64,000 nucleotides of DNA from positions 170,718 through 234,717 of the forward strand of contig SADC01000206.1 in assembly GCA_004194705.1 (NCBI GenBank). Reading direction: 5' to 3'. How positions within the stretch are numbered: the stretch's first letter is position 1; each line of letters starts with the position of its first letter. The notes beneath the pieces were generated by a model. That model was not told the origin of the DNA, ran no database searches, and saw only the letters and a list, made by a program, of their open reading frames with translations. Shown here piece after piece: positions 21,327-33,300 of the stretch. Made by a program: the position numbers and the translations under genes. The stretch is from Ditylenchus dipsaci. Taxonomy: Eukaryota > Nematoda > Chromadorea > Rhabditida > Anguinidae.

Positions 21327-24300
21327 TTATTGCTGTGAGAAAACTGATTCATTTGCAGTGGTTGTGGTGGGTGGACCATAAGTTCCATTATTGTTAGCTC
21401 TAGCACTGGAGATAGAAGTAAAGTCCATTGATTCTACAGAGTTTGGAGGCTGTGACATAGCTGAACTCCCTGTCTCCTCAGTCTTAGTGACTATTGAGGA
21501 AGGGATTTCTGCTGAAATAAATAACAAAATTCGTTGTCAATTTTGCCAAAAATTAATTTTTCTTGCTTTTTATTTCAAGTTGTGTTGAAGATCCTCGTTT
21601 GGACATGGAAGTTCCATTTGCAGAAGGAATAGCACTAGGGGTTGTCGCTGGCTTTTTTCTGGCTGGAGTGGGTTTCGTTTTTCTGGAATGTTTTCGATAG
21701 GTGAAATAGCTGGAATGAAACAAAACCTTTTTTGTTTGGGCAACCTATCTTCCAGTGTTTTGACCGAAGCTTCGGAGTCATCACTGGAATTATCACTAGA
21801 ATTGTTTTCATGGTTGCCCAGTCTGTCCAACAGGAAGTTTTTGTCTCGTGATAGTTTCAAAAGTTTGCGCTGAAATATGTACAGTCAAACCTCGATTTAA
21901 CGACCCCCACCTCAAGTTCGTTCCCACCCAGGATCCGACACTATTTTCAACCCCATTTTCAAAATATTTTATCGATTTTTTTTGACAGTCTGGTCGCAAA
22001 TATCGTAAGGATTCCAATTTCGTCGATCGTTTTTCAGAAATCTACAGTTTTCGCTATTAAAAATCAAAACCTCGATTTAATGACCCTTTAATTTTCAAAA
22101 GGGGTCGTTAAATCGAGGTTTTGATTTTTTAAAAGCGAAAACTTTAGGTTTTTGAAAAACGATTGCAAAATCGGAATCCTTACAATATTTGCGACCAGAC
22201 TGTCAAAACAGAATCGATAAATTATTTCAAAAATGGGGTTAAAAAAAGTGTCGGCCCTACGTGGGAACGAACTTGAGGTGAGGGTCGTAAAATCGAGGTT
22301 TGACTGTATTTGTTATTATTGCAAAGTGTCAAGGTCACGAAGAAATTATTTTGGAGCAAATCTCTATGCAGGTGATTTTGATTGACCAGAAGGCTTATGA
22401 CCAACGTTCACGGACGATTGAATCCAACGACCGATTGAATCCAAGGGACGATTCAATCCAAGTCCCTAAAATGAGACAATTGAATCCAAGTCCCCAATAA
22501 ATCTTTGCAAGTAAATCCCCCGCATTTGGCGCCCGCGCTTAAGACCCGCATTTAGGTCCCAATACGAAAATGTTATATAACCTTGGCAAACCCTCGCTAA
22601 ATTCATTTTATCCTCGGTAAATTCATCCTATGGTGAATATTTTCTGCAATAAATACATCCTCAGGTATTTTCATCTCGAGGTTACAGGTTTCAATTCTGC
22701 TGGTTGCAGACTTTTTTCTTGACTTCTTATGAAAGTAAGATATTTTTAAAGAACTAATAAACTTTAGGCTGCGTACGAAAACCACTTGTATTCATCCTTG
22801 AAGGGTAGCGAAACCACTTGTATTCATCCTGAAAGGGCATACTTCTATTAGAATCTGAAAATAAAAAACCATGGACTCCTTTTTAAAAACATGCTCTAAA
22901 GATGGTTTGATAATTACAAAAAAGTGAAGATTACCATTAGCTTGCTATTGATATGTCTTTGGAAACAAAGCGACCAATAAAATCAGGCATATCTGTGCAG
23001 AACTAGGCAAATTAAAAAAACGTGGCACTTTTTCACTAAAACGTGGCACTTTTTCACTAAAGCGTGGCACTTTTTCACTAAAACGTGGCACTTTTTCTTC
23101 AGAACGTGGCATATTTCCGTTTTATCCATTTTTAGAAGATGACCACACAGAGCTTGACCTTGAATGTCTGAGACCGAGAGGACTGCTGAATGATGATGTG
23201 ATTTACACTTACCTTCAGCTTATTGTCAACCGAGGTGACTAGAACAAAACCTTGCCAGCGGTATCAAGTTCTTAATTGTACGAGAAAGAGGGATTTTTAC
23301 TTTCAGGTATATGCCTTCGATACGCTTTTCTAATCGCAAATGGAAAAGTAAGGGATAAAGAAAGTGCTTCCCTGGACAAATAATGTTGATCTATTAGACT
23401 TCGATCTTTTGCTTCTTCCCGTCCATTCGCCTGGTCATTGGTCACTGGTGGTATGCTTTAGTGAATTTATGACTTTTTTTTTGACTTGTACCGTTTTTGT
23501 TTTTAGGTTATCAATGTTGAAGAGGGATCAATCATCTTTTATGACTCACTGCGCGGGGACGGCAATCAACACTTAAAATTGACGAAGTAAGGGTTCTCTA
23601 TATTGTACTGATTTCAAGACTATTTTCGTAGGGTATTTCTGCAGAAATATGCTATAGAAAGAGGCTTCAATAAAGTAGATATGATGCAATGGCTTGCTTT
23701 TAGTCCAAAGGTATGCTTAATATTGTTGGGGTGCAGACTAGTTGCAATTTTCAGGACATTCCAGCACAGACGAACACATTTGATTGTGGAGTATTTGTTT
23801 GCCGATATGCCGAAAGTATATGCCGACGTGGAAAGTTGAATTTCTCTCAGGTCGAAATGGAGAATGCTCGAATGAACATACCGTATAACCTCTTTTAATC
23901 CCCATGGGGATTATTAATCAACCCTCCTCGGAGGGTGGGGATTATTAGAGGGTGGGGGATTAATAGAGGGAGGGGGATTATACTTCAACCTTTTCAGCGC
24001 CGAAGGCTCCGCAAATTTTTTAAAACGTTATTTTAAAAATTGTAATTCGAATTTATGGAATTAAAAATTCCGCCTATATTTTTGTCTTACGTGTATTTGA
24101 CGTCTTAATTTTCGTCTCACCTTTCGCTTACTTTTTTCTTCCACATGATTTTGTATACCGTATATTCTCTATTAGAAGGCCCGGGCCTTCTATTTTTCAA
24201 CCCTAAAAAAGTCGGAAAAAATTTGGGTCGATTTTGAGATTTTTGGGTGCTCAACCAAAATTTTAAAAGTGGAATCAGGTAAGCTCGTGCTTACTAAGAA

Positions 24301-27300
24301 AACGCAAAAAACAGATTTGCGAATTTCTTTTTCTAGGCTGATATATAGGTCCTCAAGGGGGCCTTCTATTAGAGAGGGGCCTTCTAATCGAGAATATACG
24401 GTATCCAGAAAGCTACTTTGCGTTCAAAAGTCGACTTCAGCTGTACAACTGCTCTCCAACAAAGCCAGACCATAAGCCCTAGTGGCGCGAAAGTCTTCCC
24501 ACCATTCCTTCTCGTTGCGTTTGGTAGCGATGCCAAGTCTCTCCACTCTACGCAACGCCAGTTTCAATATTCCGTACATACTATTAGTGATCTATCAATC
24601 GCAGAAGTTGAACAGGTTTTTCGACCCTAGCGATGCAAATGCTTAGAACACAAATAATTAAATCATTCGTTTTTTATACCATTTCGGTACATTACCCAGT
24701 GTTCATTTCCGTAGTCGAATTTACGGTTGCGATTTATGCGGCTGCGATCCGCCAGCACTTGAGATCGTCTTGGAATGGGTGGATTGAGCCCGACAGGAAT
24801 TCTCTGAGGAAGTGATTGTCAAACTGTTTAATGGTTAGTTTTGATATTTCTCTTTAAGTATCAACGCAATTATTTGCTTTGTGCCTTCAACAAATCCGTC
24901 AATGGATCAGAGGATATACAAATAGCGGGCTTTAAACCAAGTGGGCCAATTGAATGGCCTTGACATTTTTTGCAAGATTAGAGAAAAAACTAAGTCGAGA
25001 TTGGCAGGACATTAAAAAATAAGCCCCTAGAATGTTGACGAAAACTAGATTTTTATCAAAAACATCAATGAAAATAAGCTGTTCGATAGTGTTTGAAATG
25101 AAAGCTGAATTTTATTGGATCAAGGCCTCGTTTGTGAAAAAAAATCATTAAGTTTTAACATGGAAATTAACTAGTGAAATGTTAAAAAAAACCAGCAAGG
25201 TCACCTCGAAAATCGGACGGGGGGGGATTATTAGAGGGTGGGGGATTATTATTCGACCCTCTCGGGGGTGGGGGATTATTAGAGGGTGGGGGATTAATAG
25301 AGGTTATACGGTAGTCAAAAAAATTTTCGCCGGGAAATTGTCATGGATTCAAACTTAAATTACTGTTATTGTTACTGTTATTGTTTTATTTATGCGTACT
25401 ATGGAATGTTGATTTGTATAAAAGAATAAAATTTTTCTGGAATAGGGATACAAAGCTGTGTTAGGTTCAATCACTGGGAAGCAGGGTCTGTAGGGTGTGG
25501 CTACATTGTTTTATTTTCGATTTTTTGACCAGGTTACAAAAGAGTTCGCCAAAAGTTCCAAGTTTCGAACCTCGAGAATATTGGTTTCAAATCTTGTCCA
25601 AGGTTAGAAACCTTGATGATCCTTGATGATCCCTGAATGAGCCTTGAATTCTCATTGAATAAACCATTAAGTAACCTCATTCTAGCCTAATGGGAAGGTT
25701 TGACATTCATAGAAGGAAATTGCAAGGTTCGTAGAAAGTACTTGCTAGTTTCAGATCGTATCGATTTTGCATGAACATTGAAGCTTTCTATTAATAAACC
25801 TTGATTCTTAGACGATATATAATAAATTTAAAAAGTTGGCGAAAATCAGCTTTGCGAAAATTAGTTTGGCGGAAATAAGTGTGAACCGATTCAATCGTCC
25901 CTTGGATTCAATCAGTCGTTGGATTCAATTGTCACGTACCGATGACCAATAACGCTGCTACAGGGTCCGTGATAAAGACTCATTTAGCCGCTAAAATTAA
26001 GACTAGAATTAAATTTAAAGCTTTCAGCCAAAGTTTTCTTCACCACCATGAGATTTTTATCAGTCTTGGGTGAAAGTTGAGTTAAATTCCGGCCCATCCG
26101 CTGACTTGAATATTACTATACGAATGAACAAATTAGTATTGGATCATGAAAAAAAAGCCATAAAATGTGGACCCAGGGCTGACATTTGTCTTAAATCAAG
26201 AGTCTAGAGTTATCAGTTTGTTTAGGGTTGTGGAATTCTTTAGAGAAATAGAAACGGGATAATTCTCTGGAGAATTCTCTGAAATTCTCCGAAAAACCGG
26301 AGAAATAGAAACTCAATCGTAATTTTTAGCAAAAAAATTAAATAAGTAAGGAATTTGCGTTTCCAGTACAGTAAAACCTCAATATAGAAGCCTAGGGGAC
26401 CACTACATTGAAGGGCCACTGCATTAAAACTATGAAACCTACGAAGGCTAATAAATCGGGGTTTAGATCTACAGTTAACTGTAAAGTCACCTACAATTAA
26501 CTACACAAAACTACAGTTAACTTTACAGACACAGTTAACTATACAAACGATGATTTTAATTTGCTTACCGATTTCGGTAAGTTATACGGCCTGTGGTCAG
26601 TTACCGGTAAGTTACTAGTAACTTGCCAGTAAGTTACCATGGTGATGTGAGTTACCGTAGTGACTTACCGCCTCCTAAGCCTCTAACTAACTGATCTCTT
26701 TCACATTTTCTATTTCTCCGTTTTTTTGTTTAGTCGGAGAAATAGGCGGAGAATTCCGGAGAATTCTCTGGAGAATTCTCCATTCCACAATTATAAGTTC
26801 ATCCTTCATTTTAAGATTCAATTCCAGATTTTTGACTTTCTAAAATGTGGAATTTTCGACTGATCCAGATCAATTCGTTTAAACCTTGACTTGGAAAGAA
26901 TTTTTTGTTACAGATTATGATTGTTTGGATCCGAATGATGTATTTACCTGTAAATTGCGTAGTTCTTCTTGATAATACTCATTTTCCTGCGAAATCAAAA
27001 TTTTATCAACCAAAAAATTTAGAAAAACTCACGTAAACCAAAAACTTGAATTTTCTCTTCAGTTCCCTGTATTTCTGCAACAAATATCAAAAAAAATATT
27101 TTCAGACTATTGAAAATTATTGATAGCACACCTCTTTAGGATTATTGTCTGCATCCAAAGCGCGAGAAGCCCCACAGCCGCTGCGGCAGCCATTGAGTTG
27201 ACGGCGTTTGTGTAAAATCTATGAGAGCCATTATAGCCCTGAGGCATGGGTTGTGGAATTGGTGGGGCTTGTTGGGCCACAATATGGGCTCCTGGTACCC

Positions 27301-30300
27301 CCTGCTGGATGTATATCCTGTAATTTTTTTATCCTGTAAGGGATATTTTTTTTCTCACCACTAATACACTGCGAATATACCGCAAAAAAATTTTTCCGAA
27401 TTTCTCCTAAAAAAGTCAAATTCCAACAAAATTTTAACTAAACGATCCAAAATGTGATAAGGAAATTTTTCGCGGTGAGTAAAGATAATTTTTGCGGTAG
27501 GAAACAAGTATTTTGTGGGAAATTTTTTCGGTGAGGAAAAAATGATTTGCGGTGATTTTTCAAGTGTATTGCGGTCAGAAAAAAGACCATCCATCCTGTA
27601 AGCTGTAGCAAATCCTATTTTTTTATTATCGTTCAACCATAAGAAGGTCAAAAGCTGTTTTACACATGTTCCTTTGCCATATATATTTTGCACAAATACC
27701 GTATTTTGTATTAAGCACCCCGGGGAGTTATTGTTCAAACCATAAAAAGCTCAAAAATTTTCAGATCGATTTTGAGATTTTTGGGTGCTTAACCAAAACC
27801 TCTGACCTCTGACCTCCACTTCCTTGCTGCACCACAAATGTAGTGGGTGGTCCACCTGGTTGTTGGTAGTGCTGTTGCTGAGCTGGGGGTCCTGGACCAT
27901 AGGCTAATTGATCGTGAATCACCACAGCTGGAGATCCAGCAGCCGAGTTCTCGCTCGACAGGGTTTGTGAGAGGTGAGGGGTGGCTGAACTCGGACCTGA
28001 ATTTGCCAAAATGATGTTTCTGCTGTGAGTGGCTATTGGCTGTGGGGCTGGGTTGTAGAGGTGGATGGGCGGACCATGTTGATGCTGAGGTGGGTTTGTA
28101 TTGTTACTGTCGTAGGGCGTTTGAGCTATGGAAATGGAGGACTCTTGCTGGCGATGCACTTGCTGGTTGATGGGAGAATTGAGCGGAGGTTGGTGTTGTT
28201 GTGCTTGTTGAGTGCTGCTTCCAATGAGCTTGGCAGGCTGAAAATTGTGGCAGAGTTTCTATTAGCGTTGCTAAAATTCGCGCGAAGATTGAAATTCGCG
28301 AATATTCGCGCAAAGATGGCGAATTTTTGCGAATCGAATAAAGCAGCCGAGAGTGTGCCAGGTGTGTGTGAAACTCTCTATATAACATAACTCTACATAA
28401 CATAATTTTAAGGTCAGAAGTTCGTTCCCACCTAGGGTCCGACACTTTTATAACCTGATTTTGAAGTCTTTTGCCAGTTCCGTTTTTACAGTCTGGTCCC
28501 AAATATTATGAGGATTCGATTTTGCCGACCGTTTTTCATAAAACTGAATTTTTATTGTTTAAAAAGGCAAAAACCCTATATAACATAACTTGATTCAACA
28601 AAAATCCTGTTTTTTAATCGAGTTTTTGCTTTTTTAGAGAAGAAAATACTGTATTTCCGAAAAATGATCGGCAAAATTGGAATCCTTGCAATATTTGGGA
28701 CCAGATTGTCAAAACAGAACTGGTAAAAGCTTGAAAAAATGGATGACAATAAGGTGTCGAACGTGGTAACTTGCCCGGTCCTTGAGTTATGTTATATAGA
28801 GTCGACTGTATGTCTTTTTTATTTTCTCATCCTTTACTTATTTTTTCTTGAATAACAGTCATAAACTAGTTGATGTAAGACCATTGAGCTTAAGAGCGGG
28901 TAGGGGAGCCCTGTGGTACTTCTCTTAATTGGGTATCTACCTCCAGAATCTAAAATATTTGAGTTAGCTGTAAGTAATTCAAAAACATTGTTCCTAATGC
29001 AGAATCGTGTCCTGAACACTGTTTTTTAAGACCATTACACTCTTTCACTAACCAGAATCTCAATACCCTGAGTAGTTATCCACTCCAAGGTGTACGATCT
29101 TGAACTTTCGGGAATCAGGTAAACAAACTATGCTGTCTTTATTAAAGTAGGTGCCTAGAACGATTCGTAAAAAAAGAAACCTGGTTTAGACTTATTAACA
29201 TCTTCGAAGGGAACATGTTACGTTCTGCAAGTTTCGAAACTTAAGAGAAAGTAATGTGACTAAAGAAGGACACTATTACGTAAAAGACACTATTTTGATT
29301 TATCAGAAGAATTTGTAAATGCAATGAACAATCTAGATGTATTTCGGGTTGATGTATTTCGGTAGTTTTGATAAATATGATATTTGAATGAAAGTGCATA
29401 TTAAAAGTAGTCAAAAAAACTCTTTGGTACTAGTTCGGTTTACACCACACCTCCAATTTTTGTTTGTTTTGAAAACAATTAACGAAGAAATGTATTTTAT
29501 TTATTCACATGAACATTCTCATTCACATTCTTATTCACATTTATTCACATAAAACGGAAAAAAAGTTGAAATTTAAATTATGAAAATCTGGAAAAATTAG
29601 AAAAAAATATGAAAAAACAACAGGGGGGGACCAAGGCATTTTTGAAAAAAAAACAACAGGGGGACCAAGCTAAAAACGGAAACAAATTCTCCATTAGCGC
29701 CGTAACGGCTTGTCAATCGTTTTTGTCAATCCTGAGACTGGTACGCATACGCAGACGATCGAATCAACATGGCAAAAATGGGCGACGGTGAATTCATCCA
29801 AGGCGAATTCATCCAAGGTGAATTCCTCCAAGGTGAATTCATCCAAGGTGAATTCATCCAACGGTGAATTCATCCAATTTTTTAAAAAGGAGAACTCAAA
29901 GAAAATTAACCAACATTTGTTGTTATTTTAATTAAAATTGCTAAAATTGTATAAATTCGTTGTAATGTCAATAGAACAGGCTGAACGAAAGTACTTAAAG
30001 AAAACGTGTCACGATAAAAAGTTGGATGAATTCACCGTTGGATGAATTCACCTTTGGATGAATTCACCTTTGGATGAATTCGCCTTTGGATGAATTCACC
30101 TTGGATGAATTCACCTAGAGCCGGCAAAAATTCAAGAGAAGGCACAAGAATGAGTTTGGCACTCATCGATCAGTTTTCCGGAGCTATGTTTCTGATTTGT
30201 ATCGCGTCGAAAGTTCAATGGAAATGATGTCATGTTCTATTTATGGTCCCAAATTGTTGAATTGTATTCATGTGAATAAATAAAATACATTTCTTCGTTA

Positions 30301-33300
30301 ATTGTTTTCAAAACAAACAAAAATTGGAGGTGTGGTGTAAACCGAACTAGTACCAACTCTTTAACAGCTGTAACCGATGCTTCAACATTTATTGTACCAC
30401 AGATAACCCGCACCCCACAGATAGCCCGCAGCTAGCTGCTAGCTATGAGATACGTATGTGTAGAAATTGTAAGACGTAAAATATCCCCTTTTTACCTTAT
30501 TTCAAGCCATTTTTACGTTTTTCAATTTCAACACATACGTATCTCATAGCTAGGTCATCCCAAGACAACGATGGATATGTCACTTTTAGGGTTGTCGAAT
30601 CGAGCGCTCGATTTCGAACTTTTCGCTCGAAAGTTCGAAAATTTTCGAATTTCGAGCGGAAATTTCGAATTTCGAGCGCTCGAAAAAAATTTCGAATTAT
30701 GCTTTCGAATTTCGAGCGCTCCAAAAAAATTTCGAATTATGCTTTCGAATTTCGAGCGCTCCAAAAAAAAAATTTCGAATTATGCTTTCGAATTTTGAGC
30801 GCTCCAAAAAAAATTTCGAATTATGCTTTCGAATTTTGAGCGCTTATTTTCGAGATATAGTTCGGAACTTGCAGCACACAAAAAAGAATGTAATGGTGAA
30901 TTTTTCTTGTTTTTAGAAAAATGCCAAGTGAAGTTTGGAAATCGTTTAAGAAAGTCGGTGGAAAGACTATTTTCACTTGTGGGGAAGAGCTTAGACTGCC
31001 AAAGAGTAGATCAACAACTCATCTTTCGGGTCACCTGAAATCGGCAAGGCCCAAGGAAAAGTTAGCGAACAAAAAATTGGGACCTTCTGAGGCGAAAAAA
31101 GCCAGAGCGGTGCTTTTTGCGATCTCAGAGTCTCCGATCTGCGCCGTTTGATCAAGCACAACTATGAACAAAGAATGGTAGTTTTTTCGGCCGCTTATTC
31201 GTTTGGTGTGGTAAAGCGGTCGTGTGTGGTCGATTAACCATGGTTTCGATTAATTTGTTTCTAAAAAATCCATTAATGAGGCGGCGAAGCCGCTGAAAAT
31301 TTTCGATTTCGAATCGAGCGCTCGAAAATTTCGAATTTCGAATGTCGAATCGAGCGCTCGACTCGAAAATTTCGAATTTCGAATATCGAATCGAGCGCTC
31401 GACTCGAAATTTCGAGCGCTCGACAACCCTAGTCATTTTGTAGAAAAACTATTAGGATTTTTAAAAATGCATCACATGTTAAATTCAGATATTGAAAATT
31501 TTAGGAAAGGTCTGATTTATGAGGTCGAACAACGACTTTTCTCAGATTTACCTTGTTTTGACTATAAAGCCTCGTTTCCAATGACTGAGAGGAAATTCCA
31601 TGTTTTTTTAACGCGGGAAGGACTGTAAACTTTAGTTTGTTCATAAATTTTTTTCTTTTGGTCACATTTTGTAGCTTAGATTCAGGGCTACCCAATAAAA
31701 AATTTTCCAGCCACAAATCTCTGAAAAACTTTGATAAAAACGCGTTTCCTCTCACTCTGCTTTTCACTCTGCCTTTCAGTCATTAGAGTGAATGGCAGAG
31801 TGAAAGGCAGAGTGAGAAGAAACGCATTTTTATCAAAGTTGTTTCATAGATTTGTGGCTGGAAAATTTTTTATTGGGTAGCCCTGAATCTTAGCTACAAA
31901 ATGTGACCAAAAGAAAAAAAATTTATGAACAAAATAAAGTTTACAGCCCTTCCCGCGTTAAACAACATGGAATTTCCTATCAGTCATTGGACACGAGGCT
32001 TAAATTGACACTTTTATGTTGATGGTCATAAGTTTTCCAAGAATAATCGAAAAAAAAAAGTTTGACCCATCAAAATGTAGCTAAGATTCAGGGCTTTCAA
32101 AAATTTGAAGTTTTAAAAGACAATTTTTTTGCGTATTCTTGACTTGAGGATTTTTTTTTGCTCGGTACTGTATTTTGAATTCCTAAACATTTGTCCGAAA
32201 AATGCGCAAGGACTTTTCTTCCACCCGGTATTTTCTCTGCTCCGATATATAGACCCTCAATGTAAAAAGGGGTGAATTAGAGAAAATACGGTATCATGCG
32301 GATAACTCACAAATGAGATTCTAGCCTATTTATTGTAAATCTTACATCTTTTTCGGTTAAACTGACACCTTTTCGGAAAAATGGCACCTTTGTCAGATTT
32401 CAAATAAACTGGTGTAGTTTTTCAATTTGCCATATTTGCAACAATTGGTGCCAGCTTTAAAAAAAGGTTTCAGATTCACTACGAGAGATGCCAGAACAGC
32501 TTTTTTATGCGAGAAAAATCAGAGTCAGCTTATGATAATAATTATTCCTTTCCTGAAACAAACTTGGGTCGCATTCATGCACTACTCTACTCACCAAAAT
32601 TACATGTTGCTGCTGTTGATTGTTGCTGTTATTGCTGTTATGTTGCTGCTGCTGCTGTACATGTCGAGGCGGTGGTCGTTGCTGCTGTATTTGGAAAGAA
32701 CTGTTCTGCGCGGATATGCTTTGTTGAATGGGATATACTGCTGGATTGGGTAGTGGAGCCCCCAATTGTTGCGCCAGCTCAGATTGATGATGATGTCTCT
32801 GGTGCTGAGATCCCGCTCCTAAATGTTGTTGTTGTGGGCCAGCTGGATCTTTTGACTGTTGCTGCTGCTGTTGGAAGTAGTGGTTTTGCTGTTGGTTTGT
32901 TGGGGACCCGGTAAGTGCTGTTGTTGACTAGAGACTGACTGCGGAGTTTGGTTCTGCTGATAGGCGGAATAGGTGTTATTGTTGAGGTTGCTGGTGCCAA
33001 CTATAGGCTGCTTCAACTCTCGTCTTTCTTGTGGAGGCGGGGCACTTGGTCTTGCCTGAATTAAATACTAGGACTTGCATAAAACGAATTTTCTGAAGCC
33101 ATGAAAAACAGAAAGAAAATCGGCCCTAAAATCGAAAGTTTCGGGTCTAAGTGGCAAAATTATTATATTTTTTAAAAATTATCAGTGAAATCGGAATCTT
33201 TGCAATTTTCGCACTAGACTGACCACAGCAAAGCTGACAAAAAGCTTTAAAAATTAGGGTAAAAAAGTGTAGCATCCTAGAAGGGAACAAATTTGAGGGG

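Noticed and set aside
27132..27317. Apparent membrane helix (MAAAAAVGLLALWMQTIIL) in the Q-rich gene
   Set aside because: It arises only if the frame runs on past GTGGGGC; one more G gives GASRALDADNNPKE, which leads straight into the INO80E coiled coil.
31152..31436. Long minus-strand frame in the hAT element
   Set aside because: Made of the GAGCGCTCGA array translated; repeats often lack stops in some frames.
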